From the NCBI GenBank assembly GCA_964428185.1, contig CAYRXH010000035.1, positions 1-25,001 of the forward strand: a stretch of DNA of 25,001 bases, in the 5' to 3' direction. The translations under genes and the position numbers were made by a program. Below the pieces are notes generated by a model. It did not search any database. It was given only the letters and a program-made list of their open reading frames with translations, and was not told the DNA's origin. Origin of the DNA: CAYMAZ01 sp964428185 (lineage in GTDB: Bacteria > Bacteroidota > Bacteroidia > Bacteroidales > DTU049). Below, one piece after another: positions 1 through 7,783 of this stretch; positions within the stretch are counted from its first letter, which is position 1, and every line of letters starts with the position of its first letter.

Positions 1-101
1 TCTGCAACATACACTGTCTGCAAAATATTATTTATAGATTCGTGAGTTAAATATTTTTAATCCGTCGTTAAATTTTAGTAGTTAAATAAAGTCAAAAAAA
101 A

Positions 102-109
102 TATTTTTG
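102..109 (+). promoter_or_regulatory. Putative -7 promoter element for the small secreted protein gene
   Basis: TATTTTTG matches the Bacteroidota -7 consensus TAnnTTTG. No convincing TTTG -33 box lies 19-21 bp upstream, so the call is weak. If used, transcription would begin around 112-118. That excludes the TTG at 107 as a start codon and favours the ATG at 128. Confidence 0.35.
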
Positions 110-127
110 TATAAAATTTCCCCACTT

Positions 128-502
128 ATGAAACAAGTTTTACTTTTTGTTATTATTTCCTTTTTTACAGTTATCTGTTTGTATTCACAAACAGCTGCCT
201 TGTATGAAACACCTAAAAAAACTAATGTTTTGTTTGGCATAGTGTCTTCTGATCCTGGAACCTTTCAGAAAGTTCTTGATTTTCTAAAAGATGACGAAAA
301 CGTTACTATTTACAGTTATTGTCGCAAAAATTGTTTGATTTATGCTGAAATTGATTTAAAAATGTTTGGCAGTCAGGTCAGCTTTGCAAAAGTTATAGAA
401 TCCTCATTTCCTGGGTCTTCATATTATTCAAAAGATTGCAGTGAGGATGGATTAAATTCCTATTTCAGAGACTGTTATGAAGAGATTGTAAAACAATATT
501 AA
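128..502 (+). CDS. Small exported protein of unknown function (124 aa)
   Basis: The reading frame is open from a TTG at 107, but the ATG at 128 is chosen. It starts a standard signal peptide (Met-Lys followed by about 14 hydrophobic residues and a Ser-Gln cleavage-type end), and a -7 promoter element overlaps the TTG. The mature part is about 100 residues, mixed alpha/beta in appearance, with four cysteines (two in a CRKNC motif, then one each in KDC and RDC) that could form disulfides after export. I do not recognise the family. It ends 24 bp before the start codon of the interrupted T9SS cargo gene on the same strand, so the two could have been co-transcribed, and it may serve that secreted protein. 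No function should be assigned. Confidence 0.7.
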   Translation: MKQVLLFVIISFFTVICLYSQTAALYETPKKTNVLFGIVSSDPGTFQKVLDFLKDDENVTIYSYCRKNCLIYAEIDLKMFGSQVSFAKVIESSFPGSSYYSKDCSEDGLNSYFRDCYEEIVKQY

Positions 503-540
503 TGAATTTTCAAATTATTTAATACGATGAGAAAAATTAT

Positions 541-549
541 ACCATTTTT
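541..549 (+). repeat. Left copy of 9-bp target site duplication
   Basis: ACCATTTTT lies immediately outside the left inverted repeat and is repeated exactly at 1025-1033. It falls in codons 5-8 of the interrupted signal peptide. Confidence 0.9.
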
Positions 550-568
550 CACTACTGTCCGACTAAAA
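550..568 (+). repeat. Left terminal inverted repeat (19 bp)
   Basis: CACTACTGTCCGACTAAAA is the exact reverse complement of 1006-1024. Identity ends at base 20. Confidence 0.9.
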
Positions 569-641
569 AATAAAAAGAAGGACTTACTCCCTTGAGTTTT
601 TACCCCATGTTGTAAATTTGTTTTGAAAAAAAATCAACAAC

Positions 642-930
642 ATGGACAAAAATACGGAAATAAAATTTGTCGGACAGCCGAACTTTCGGATTGACCTTTA
701 AAGAAGTGTTATTGATTGATTCCACCACCATTCATTTATTCAGCGATATTTTAAAAGGCGTGGGACGTAATCCAAAGAATGACGGCAAAAACAAAGGCGG
801 GATTAAAAGTTCATATACTCATAGCGCAACTACTGCTGAGTATGATTCAAAAAAAAACTGCACAAGCAGAATTAATATGAAAAACCATAAGCCTCCACCA
901 AATCAGTTACAGATGTCATTGAGTTTTTAG
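642..930 (+). pseudogene. Fragments of IS4-type transposase inside the element
   Basis: At least three segments of one transposase gene survive in different frames: the N-terminus (642-680), the first catalytic aspartate region (about 700-810) and C-terminal pieces (821-880 and about 880-930). The rest, including the other catalytic acidic residues, is deleted. An 87-aa frame from a TTG at 667 to 930 crosses these junctions but is not a plausible functional protein. Confidence 0.75.
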
Positions 931-1005
931 GGGGGGTCACTTTTTGAATTGAAATATTCGTGCTTGACTATCAATAACTTACAGGCAAAAATAGCCAAAA
1001 ATTAA

Positions 1006-1024
1006 TTTTAGTCGGACAGTAGTG
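1006..1024 (-). repeat. Right terminal inverted repeat (19 bp)
   Basis: TTTTAGTCGGACAGTAGTG pairs perfectly with 550-568. The inner 9-mer GTCGGACAG also occurs inside the element at 669-677, in the transposase N-terminal fragment (codons for VGQ). Confidence 0.9.
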
Positions 1025-1033
1025 ACCATTTTT
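1025..1033 (+). repeat. Right copy of 9-bp target site duplication
   Basis: ACCATTTTT follows the right inverted repeat directly and is identical to 541-549. Coding sequence of the interrupted gene resumes in the next base. Confidence 0.9.
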
Positions 1034-1439
1034 AATAATTTCCTGTGCTTTTATTTCCCTTAGTAATGGACAAACCACTTATATAAGTGGCGCAACCCGA
1101 AATGGAAATTTTGAGAGCGGGAATACATTCTGGAATTTTGCAAACGCACCCACAAATAGGTGGTTTATTGGCGCAAATTATCGTTGTAATGGGAGTATAG
1201 GAGCTTATGTTGGAACAGCCAGCGGGAACAACAATTATGATAATGCAATTAGTCAGATTTCACATGTTTATCATGATGTAATTACATTTAATGCAGACCC
1301 AACGATTAATTTAAGTTTTAGTTATAGGGGGCAAGGAGAATCCTCTTATGATGGGCTGAAAGTTTTTTTAACTGCTACACCGCCCGTCGCTGGAACATCT
1401 TGTGATGTTGCTGATCAGATAGGAAACACCTGGTATAAT

Positions 1440-4400
1440 TTGCAGGGTTCATGTACTACAGCGAATATCTCAATACCATCTTCTTATGCAGGCACTACAA
1501 GACATCTTGTGTTTCAATGGCAAAATGATGGTAGTCTGGGATCTAATCCTGCAATAACTATTGATGATGTGGTGTTAACATCTTCACCCCCTTATTTAAT
1601 GGATAATGGAATGCCTGCAATTAACACATGTTCCGGTTATTTTGCGGATAATGGTGGAATATCAGGTAATTATACCGACAACAACGGCACCTGGGTAAAA
1701 ACATTTTGCTCAGACAATGGACAATCCATTCGTTTTAATTTTACTGAATTTGAAACACGCGAAGCAGCCGACTACCTGAGAATTTATAATGGCCCAAACA
1801 CAGGTTCTCCGGTAATAGGTACATATAGTCTGAATACTTCTCCTGGTGTGGTAGTTTCCTCAGGAACATGTCTGACTTTCGGCTGGACAACGGATGGCAA
1901 CGGACAGGACCCCGGTTGGCTAGCTTCTATTGATTGTATTCCAACACCTCCTTCAAATGACGAATGTAATAATGCAATTTCATTAACAGTGAATCCTGAT
2001 TATGCATGCGGAACGGTAACACCCGGCACAGTTGTCAGTGCAACAGCATCATCTCAGGCCAACGGATGTTTTGGCACTGCAGATGATGATGTGTGGTTTA
2101 GTTTTGTTGCAACAAACACAACCCATAGGGTTTCTCTGCTGAATGTTGCAGGGTCAACAACAGACATGTATCATTCAGTATATAGTGGCACCTGTGGTTC
2201 GTTAACAAATATATTATGCAGTGATGCAGATGTGAGCGAGCCAATAGGCTTAATCCCCGGAAACACATATTATGTAAGGGTATATACATACACCGCAACT
2301 CCCGGACAAACAAGCACGTTTGATGTTTGTATAGGAAGTCCACCCCCACCGCCTTCCAATGATAATTGTGTGAATGCGATAGCATTAACTGTTAATCCTG
2401 ATTTATTGTGTGGAGTTGTAACAAACAGTTATACTCAATCAGCCACCAATTCAGGCATTGCCGCATGCATTGGCACAGGAGCAGATGATGATGTGTGGTT
2501 TAGTTTTGTTGCCACAAGCACATCGCATAAATTTGATCTGTTAAATATTTCAGGCACATCAACAGATTTGGTCCACGAAATCTTTTCTGGCAACTGTGGC
2601 AGTTTGTTCAGTATTGCATGCAGCGACCCCAATAGCAGTCAATGGGGTGGATTTACAATCGGACAAACATATTATGTAAGAGTTTATACTTATGGTTTAG
2701 GAGTTGGAACATACGCCAGTTCTTTTCAGATATGTGTAGGTACGCCACCACCACCACCCTCAAATGATGACCCATGTGGAGCGATCCCCCTGAATGTAAA
2801 CAACGGCAGTTGTTCATATCAGTCTGCAGTTCTTGGAACCTCAACTACTGCCACTTCTGGTATTCCAGCTCCTGGATGCAGCAGCCTTGGTCCTGATATC
2901 TGGTTTACAGCTGTTGTTCCTGCATCCGGCAGATTAATTATTGATATTGCTTCTGCCGGTGGTCCAACAGACTTAGGGATGGCATGGTATTCTGCACCAA
3001 ACTGTTCCGGTCCTTTCACTCTGATTGAATGCGATGATGATGATTCTCAGAACGGTGCGATGCCGATGATCTGTCGTACAGGTGTTTCATGCACTGTTCA
3101 TGGTAATTGTCAGCAAAATCCAACATTACCCCCCGGAACAACTGTTTATGTCCGGATTTGGGAATATGGTGGTGATACATTTGGTCCGTTTGATATCTGT
3201 GCTTATGAGCCTTCACCTCCTGGTGCACCAAGCACATGTGCAAGTGCACAGGTTATCGCTTCGCTTCCATTCGGAGCTTCTGAAACAACATGCTGCAGAC
3301 TAAACTCTGTTAACACATCTCATGGGTGTGCAAGTCCATATCAGGGTGGTGAAGATTTTCTGTACAGATATACCCCAACTGTAAATCAAACCATTGATAT
3401 AACCCTTTCAGGAACGTTAGCATATACAGGAGTTTTTGTCACACTAGGATGTCCCAGCAGTGGCGGAACTTGTATTGCACAAAACACGAATTCAAGTGGT
3501 AATCCAAAAATTTGTGGTGTGAATCTCATCGCAGGAAATACTTATTTTATTATGATTGATACCCAGCCTTTACCAAATTGTACTCCCTTTTATATTACCA
3601 TTACAAATTCTGCTACACCCACATGTAATCTCAATTACACTATATCTTCAATTGCATACACCCCTGACCTGGCTGCCGGCACCAATATAGCTTTGCCAAT
3701 TGACGACAGATTCAGCTCAAGTTATATTCCTATTGGCTTTCCCTTTTGCTTTGATGGGATCCAACATACAAATTTGCTCGTTTCTTCAAATGGTTATGTT
3801 ATTTTCAGTCCAATCGGATGTGCAACAAATCTGCCAACGACTAATGCAGCACCCGATAGCTATTCAGGGTGGTTAATAGATGATGCCGTCCCAAACACTA
3901 CGAATGCTCCAAGAAATTGTATTATGTTTCCCTGGCAAGACATCAATCCTGCTGTTGGAGGAACAATACAGTATCAGGTTCTTGGAACTACACCAAACCG
4001 AAGATTTGTTCTAACCTACACAGACATCCCTTACTATAATTGTACATCCCAGCTGTTTACAGGGCAGCTCAAACTCTTTGAAACAACAAATAATATTGAA
4101 ATTCATATCAGTAGAAAACAAGTGTGCTCAAGCTGGAACGAAGGTGCTGCAATTCTTGGACTGCACAATTACAACGGAACACTTGCAAGGGTTCCAGCCG
4201 GACACAACTATCCCACGCAGTGGAGTGCAAACAATGACTCATGGCGGTTTACTAACAATTGTATCATGTGTATTGTGTTACCAGTTGAATTGTTCGATTT
4301 TGTCGGAAGGTCAGTAAATCCCGGATTCAATGAACTACGTTGGAAAACAGGCTCTGAAATTAACAATGATAGATTTGAAGTGGAAAGATTAAATGAAAGT

Positions 4401-4835
4401 GGAAATTTCGAACGGATTGGCATTGTTGGCGGGAGCGGGAATTCAAATCAGGTTGTTTCTTATTTGTTTAATGATAGAAATGCTCCTGAAAGAATTGCTT
4501 ATTATCGCCTGAAACAGGTGGATTATGACGGAGAGTTTCATTATTCGCCAACAATCAGCATAAATCCTGAAATGGCATCATTTCTCAGTGTGCAGGTTTC
4601 ACCGAATCCGGCAGATGATATTATTCTTGTTGCCATTGACTCTCCTGTTGATAATGCTGTTATTATGCTTGTGTCTTCAAATGGAACAGAATATGTTTTA
4701 CAATCAGATGTAAATGTTCAGCATAAAGATTCATTCGATTTCAGTATTTCATCATATCCTGCCGGAATATACATGTTGATGATTAAAAATGTTGATAATG
4801 AACTACTCTATTCTGATAAAATTATGATCAGATAA
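1440..4835 (+). CDS. Remaining ORF of multidomain secreted protein with CUB, repeat modules and T9SS type A sorting domain
   Basis: This is the longest start-to-stop frame left after the insertion (1131 aa from a TTG); real coding sequence extends upstream to 1034. In the restored 1274-aa numbering, residues about 22-195 form a secreted jelly-roll/MAM-like region (NGNFESG...IDDVVLTS). Residues 200-311 look like a CUB domain (paired cysteines, YLRIYNGPN, GWLASIDC). Two similar modules of about 130 residues, each beginning SND(E/N)C and containing DDDVWFSFVA, are joined by PPPPPSND linkers and followed by two diverged modules. Next is a nidogen-like segment, then the LPVELFDF...INNDRFEVERL region typical of Bacteroidota surface proteins. 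The end is a type A sorting tail (SPNPADD...YPAGIYMLMI). The tail would direct export across the outer membrane by the T9SS and anchoring. Adhesion or matrix binding is an inference from CUB and repeats. The ORF lacks a signal peptide as it stands. Confidence 0.8.
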   Translation: MQGSCTTANISIPSSYAGTTRHLVFQWQNDGSLGSNPAITIDDVVLTSSPPYLMDNGMPAINTCSGYFADNGGISGNYTDNNGTWVKTFCSDNGQSIRFNFTEFETREAADYLRIYNGPNTGSPVIGTYSLNTSPGVVVSSGTCLTFGWTTDGNGQDPGWLASIDCIPTPPSNDECNNAISLTVNPDYACGTVTPGTVVSATASSQANGCFGTADDDVWFSFVATNTTHRVSLLNVAGSTTDMYHSVYSGTCGSLTNILCSDADVSEPIGLIPGNTYYVRVYTYTATPGQTSTFDVCIGSPPPPPSNDNCVNAIALTVNPDLLCGVVTNSYTQSATNSGIAACIGTGADDDVWFSFVATSTSHKFDLLNISGTSTDLVHEIFSGNCGSLFSIACSDPNSSQWGGFTIGQTYYVRVYTYGLGVGTYASSFQICVGTPPPPPSNDDPCGAIPLNVNNGSCSYQSAVLGTSTTATSGIPAPGCSSLGPDIWFTAVVPASGRLIIDIASAGGPTDLGMAWYSAPNCSGPFTLIECDDDDSQNGAMPMICRTGVSCTVHGNCQQNPTLPPGTTVYVRIWEYGGDTFGPFDICAYEPSPPGAPSTCASAQVIASLPFGASETTCCRLNSVNTSHGCASPYQGGEDFLYRYTPTVNQTIDITLSGTLAYTGVFVTLGCPSSGGTCIAQNTNSSGNPKICGVNLIAGNTYFIMIDTQPLPNCTPFYITITNSATPTCNLNYTISSIAYTPDLAAGTNIALPIDDRFSSSYIPIGFPFCFDGIQHTNLLVSSNGYVIFSPIGCATNLPTTNAAPDSYSGWLIDDAVPNTTNAPRNCIMFPWQDINPAVGGTIQYQVLGTTPNRRFVLTYTDIPYYNCTSQLFTGQLKLFETTNNIEIHISRKQVCSSWNEGAAILGLHNYNGTLARVPAGHNYPTQWSANNDSWRFTNNCIMCIVLPVELFDFVGRSVNPGFNELRWKTGSEINNDRFEVERLNESGNFERIGIVGGSGNSNQVVSYLFNDRNAPERIAYYRLKQVDYDGEFHYSPTISINPEMASFLSVQVSPNPADDIILVAIDSPVDNAVIMLVSSNGTEYVLQSDVNVQHKDSFDFSISSYPAGIYMLMIKNVDNELLYSDKIMIR

Positions 4836-4858
4836 AAGATTTCCCTATTTTCAAACAG

Positions 4859-4887
4859 AAAGGCTATTCGTTTTGGATAGCCTTTTT
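4859..4887. terminator. Shared hairpin terminator between convergent genes
   Basis: AAAGGCTAT and ATAGCCTTT form a 9-bp stem around a 9-base loop, followed on the + strand by two further T residues (a run of five in all). It lies 23 bp after the + strand stop codon and directly abuts the stop codon of the - strand phosphoesterase gene. It may terminate both transcripts, more convincingly the + strand one. Confidence 0.7.
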
Positions 4888-5733
4888 CTATTCTATATCA
4901 ACGAATCTGAATTTTGTTGTTTGACGATTAATAGTTAATTCCAGTACAGTTGGATCAGGAGTTCCGTCAACTATAGCATCCATTGTAATATATGTGGTAT
5001 TCCCGAAAACCTCTACATTGCTGGCATGATCATGCCCGGTAATTACATAATCAACATTATATTCAGCCATCAGTCCCAGCAATACATGAATTTCCTCAAC
5101 ATTTGGGTTGGTAGATAAGCCCATGCCATTTCTGAAAAAATTTACATGTGTGACTACTATACATCGATTATATGACTGCCTTTCATACTTCAGAATATTT
5201 CTGAACCAGTTGAGTTGATCCTGACCCAGAGTACCGCTACCGCTATCTATACAAATATAAAGGTCGGTATACCATGGTGTTGCGATTTTAACAGTGTATG
5301 TGGATGATCCGAAATACTTGTAAAAAGACTCCCAGCCATTAAAATATAAATCGTGATTGCCAACCATCAGATGAGGAAGGGACATTTGTATTGAGTCCAG
5401 AAAATTCTTAAGTTGCAGATAATCTTCACTTTTGCCGGTTGTAATATCTCCTGCAATGAACGTGGACATGAGGTTTTCTGTAGTATCAGCGGTATCAAAG
5501 AATTTTGAAAGATTATTGAATTCTCCCACATGGCTGTCTCCGGTGAACAGAATGGAGTAGGTGCTGTCAGTTGTAAAGAGAATTCTTTCAGGATGCTCAA
5601 GATTCCATTGTAGTGACTGCTGAAACCTTTTATCTGCTGATGTATGGGGTCTTACAAATCCTGTGATATCCAAATCACATGAAGACAGGATTATGATTCC
5701 AAATAATAAAATAAATTTTATTTTACGTTCCAT
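4888..5733 (-). CDS. Calcineurin-like metallophosphoesterase lipoprotein (281 aa)
   Basis: Residues 1-19 are a lipoprotein signal ending in the lipobox LSSC with Cys19 as the lipidation site. The protein is therefore predicted to sit in the envelope membranes. The metal-binding motifs of the calcineurin-like phosphoesterase fold are all present in order: GDSH (Asp66, His68), GD (Asp96), GNHD (Asn126, His127), a histidine in VTHVN (His196) and GHDH (His234, His236). An active two-metal phosphohydrolase is therefore likely; the substrate cannot be told. It is the last gene of the - strand unit and overlaps the preceding barrel-protein gene by 16 bp. Its start is supported by a strong Shine-Dalgarno sequence. 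The shared hairpin terminator follows at once. Confidence 0.88.
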   Translation of the reverse strand: MERKIKFILLFGIIILSSCDLDITGFVRPHTSADKRFQQSLQWNLEHPERILFTTDSTYSILFTGDSHVGEFNNLSKFFDTADTTENLMSTFIAGDITTGKSEDYLQLKNFLDSIQMSLPHLMVGNHDLYFNGWESFYKYFGSSTYTVKIATPWYTDLYICIDSGSGTLGQDQLNWFRNILKYERQSYNRCIVVTHVNFFRNGMGLSTNPNVEEIHVLLGLMAEYNVDYVITGHDHASNVEVFGNTTYITMDAIVDGTPDPTVLELTINRQTTKFRFVDIE

Positions 5734-6446
5734 ATCACACCTCCTCTCAGGAAAAATCCGAAATAATCAGCCTGCAAATTCATCGAACCGGCTCCTTTAT
5801 AACATACAGAAATTCTGAACTGCAGCAGATTGTTTGGAGAATAATCAAATTCTGAAAACAACATGGGGTTTGTCCCCTGATTGATGATGAAATAATCATA
5901 ATTTGTCACTCCAAACCGTAGATTCCATGGGTCTTCCTTAGATTTTATTTCATAAGAGATCCGGTACATAACATTTCTCCATTCATAGATCTTCGCATCT
6001 GCAGAGTCGCTTAACTGAACAGTGTTTCGATAATCTTTTCTCAACACATATCTTCTGGAGTTATTTCCCAGTGCAAATTCCCAGTGTTCAAGTTCTGCTG
6101 TGAGCATTACTCCTGCATTTTCTTCCCGTATGATATCAGAAGCAAGTCTGTTATAATAGAAAACATGAGCTTGTGTTTCAAGCCTTTTTGATATAGAGAT
6201 TTTTCTGCCCGCTTTGAAAACACTTGCACCATAACCGCTTTTCAATTCATCTACCCACGGATTGAGCATGCCTGCCTGAAAAATCCATGGACCTGCTTCA
6301 ACATCGAGAATTCCGGCGGAATGAAAATATACGCCGTTTTCAGTGATTTTATCCCCACTTTCAGCAAAAACATTAAAGTTGATGTTTTCCTGTGAATGCA
6401 AAAACATGCTGGATAAGATTATACACACAATTATCAATATTTTCAT
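5718..6446 (-). CDS. Probable outer-membrane beta-barrel protein (242 aa)
   Basis: The frame is open from an ATG at 6512, but the ATG at 6446 starts a clean signal peptide (MKILIIVCIILSSMF...HSQ), so it is preferred. The mature chain consists of alternating short amphipathic strands with many aromatic and Gly residues (for example WIFQAGMLNPW, YGASVFKAG, HWEFALGNNSRRY) and ends in a strand-like FFLRGGVIWNVK, as expected for a small outer-membrane barrel. I cannot name the family, and it does not show the features I associate with PorP/SprF. The gene begins 11 bp after the DUF418 remnant and overlaps the phosphoesterase gene, which suggests a shared transcript and possibly a shared envelope role. 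Confidence 0.65.
   Translation of the reverse strand: MKILIIVCIILSSMFLHSQENINFNVFAESGDKITENGVYFHSAGILDVEAGPWIFQAGMLNPWVDELKSGYGASVFKAGRKISISKRLETQAHVFYYNRLASDIIREENAGVMLTAELEHWEFALGNNSRRYVLRKDYRNTVQLSDSADAKIYEWRNVMYRISYEIKSKEDPWNLRFGVTNYDYFIINQGTNPMLFSEFDYSPNNLLQFRISVCYKGAGSMNLQADYFGFFLRGGVIWNVK
5739..5745 (-). promoter_or_regulatory. Strong Shine-Dalgarno site for the phosphoesterase gene
   Basis: AGGAGGT lies 5 bases upstream of the ATG at 5733, inside the 3' end of the preceding coding sequence. Bacteroidota genes seldom use such sites and the neighbours here lack one. It fixes the start codon and may ensure reinitiation at this overlapping junction. Confidence 0.7.
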
Positions 6447-6457
6447 GGCATTTAATC

Positions 6458-7177
6458 TCAAATGGATTCTGATTTTGAGTTTCTGGTCCCGGAATATGTT
6501 ATGCGTCTCCATAACTTCTCAAGAGGTCCCTGACGGAATATTCTGAACCAGAAAACACTTAGCATAAACTGGAAGGCAAAAATAATTACTGCAAGCAGAA
6601 TGAGGTACTTTACATTCGTCTGCCCAAACATACCGAAACCCCAACCGTAAAACAAAACAGCCATAACCACTGACTGTAATAAATAGTTGCTGAGAGACAT
6701 TTTGCCGGCAAGTTCAAATGGTTTCAGAATTTTTGAGATTAATTTCAACTGTGCAACCAAAAAAATAAGCAGCAAATAAGAACAGGCCAGAAACAGATTC
6801 ATCAGTTCATAGGCTGTCATATAGGCTGCCATTGCATAGGGCTTTTCAAAATTGATGAAGGAATCAAAATAGAAATAGAGCAGAACTGAAAAACCTGAAA
6901 TTATAATCCAGACAGCAAGCCAATTTTTTGACTTTTTATTGATTTTATCGTACAGCCGGTATAAGGAAGCCATATAGCCCAACAATGATATTCAGATAAT
7001 TTTTGGTAAGTAATAAATGAGATTGATGTTTCTGAATGTAAAGTACTCCTGCATCCTCAACTGAAAACATTCTGAATAACTCCCTTCAGGATAGACATCT
7101 TTTGCCAGAGCAATTCCTCTGAGCAGGTCAATTGAGGAAACCCTTTCTTTGACAGGAGATATCGTTGTGATGTTCAT
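6458..7177 (-). pseudogene. Decayed DUF418 (YeiB-like) membrane protein gene
   Basis: The ATG at 7177 begins a segment with the typical DUF418 N-terminus (VSSIDLLRGIAL). It then jumps straight to KDVYPEGSYSECFQLRMQEYF, which belongs near the middle of these proteins. The frame stops at a TGA (6994-6992) in LPKII-stop-ISLLGYMA and continues open in the same frame to the end, with several membrane segments and the characteristic C-terminal GPLEKLWRRITY. At 240 codons against a usual length near 380-400, it seems to have lost roughly 140-160 codons covering the first membrane helices, in addition to the nonsense codon. The in-frame stop sits where the family tends to have Gly, so GGA to TGA is a simple explanation. 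The gene keeps operon-like spacing (16 bp from the FISUMP gene, 11 bp to the barrel gene). The open downstream part (TTG at 6985) could yield a 175-aa fragment, but function is doubtful. Confidence 0.8.
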
Positions 7178-7193
7178 TCCTGTTGAGTTATTG

Positions 7194-7748
7194 TTATTCG
7201 GATATCTTCATGCATCGCACATACAACCCTAGCCCCCTGCTGTCATAGTCGAGCCGGACTATGTTCTGGGTTTCGTAAATTCCAAAATACCATGAATTCA
7301 GTGAATTGCCCTTGCTTGATGTCCAGAATCTGGTTTCAGAACCTTTGTGGTATGAACCCTTGTATTCTCCCCGCCATCCCCCCATCATTGCGTCAAAGCC
7401 GGAACTGCCATTCATTGAGAGGGCTTTTGCTGTATTATCTTCTCCAACTATCTGAAACAGGGTTTGAACATCTTTTTTTGAAGGTAACTGCCAACCTTCG
7501 GGACAAACTGTCTGTGCAGAGGAAAAATCATAGAGCCGCCCGAACAATGCACAATTTTCATTGCTTTCATCGTAGCACCAGCTCCCGCTATCAGTAACAA
7601 AATTCAGATTTTCAGCCATCCACAACTGTTCTCCGATTTGAATAGTTTTGTACAATTTTCCGTCACGTGAATCCAGAAAAGACCCTTGTTGCTGAGCAAA
7701 TAGCACATGAAAGTATATGACAAAAAGAAAAATGAATAATTCTTTCAT
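7194..7748 (-). CDS. Secreted FISUMP-domain protein (184 aa)
   Basis: The ATG at 7748 gives a signal peptide (MKELFIFLFVIYFHVLFAQ). An in-frame ATG at 7784 adds 12 residues and overlaps the stop codon of the giant PKD gene as TAATG, so it is a real alternative start linked to translational coupling. The mature protein matches the Fibrobacter succinogenes major paralogous domain (FISUMP): DGKLYKTIQIGEQLWMAENL, then FGRLYDF, VCPEGWQLPSKKDV, GSSGFDAMMGGWRG, RFWTSS and a final VRCMK. Such domains are found on secreted or surface lipoproteins of Bacteroidota and Fibrobacteres; their molecular function is not established. Position directly after the PKD protein suggests that the two are made together. 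Confidence 0.85.
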   Translation of the reverse strand: MKELFIFLFVIYFHVLFAQQQGSFLDSRDGKLYKTIQIGEQLWMAENLNFVTDSGSWCYDESNENCALFGRLYDFSSAQTVCPEGWQLPSKKDVQTLFQIVGEDNTAKALSMNGSSGFDAMMGGWRGEYKGSYHKGSETRFWTSSKGNSLNSWYFGIYETQNIVRLDYDSRGLGLYVRCMKISE

Positions 7749-7783
7749 AAATTTGGTTTTTGCCAAAATTATGAAATTTTCCA

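Larger units (their letters stand above)
550..1024 (+). mobile_element. 475-bp non-autonomous, internally deleted IS4-type element
   Basis: The ends are perfect 19-bp inverted repeats (550-568 and 1006-1024, outer end CACTACTGTCCGAC), flanked by a perfect 9-bp duplication. Inside are disjoint pieces of a DDE transposase of the IS4-like type seen in Bacteroidota. A likely transposase start at 642 reads MDKNTEIKFVGQP, then hits TAA at 699. A second frame from about 682 carries the first-catalytic-Asp region LIDSTTIHLF and ILKGVGRNP...KGGIK. Positions 821-880 in another frame read AQLLLSMIQKK, like the C-terminal half of such proteins. The frame ending at 930 finishes in KPPPNQLQMSLSF, like their usual C-terminus. 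Most of the catalytic domain is missing, so it could move only with a transposase supplied in trans. Family assignment rests on recalled motifs, not a database match. Confidence 0.85.
527..4835 (+). pseudogene. T9SS cargo gene interrupted in its signal peptide by a 475-bp transposon remnant
   Basis: The ATG at 527 opens a signal peptide (MRKIIPF...) that is cut after 23 bases by the element at 550-1024. The interrupted frame reads into the element and stops at the TGA at 593-595, giving only a 22-aa peptide. Deleting the element plus one 9-bp duplication joins TT (548-549) to A (1034). The frame then continues with IISCAFISLSNGQ, completing a signal peptide, and stays open to the stop at 4833-4835, which gives a 1274-aa protein. 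Reading backward from 1035 in this frame meets a TGA at 1023-1025, so no fusion translation is possible. The downstream coding region has no other visible stops or frameshifts, which suggests a recent insertion. The gene is inactive for export unless the element excises precisely or an alternative start is used. Confidence 0.88.

Noticed and set aside
667..930. An 87-aa open frame as a small gene.
   Set aside because: It joins unrelated remnants of a transposase across deletion points inside the mobile element.
6985..7000. Frameshift between the two DUF418 pieces.
   Set aside because: Both pieces are in the same frame and are separated by a single TGA codon, so the lesion is a nonsense change, besides the upstream deletion.
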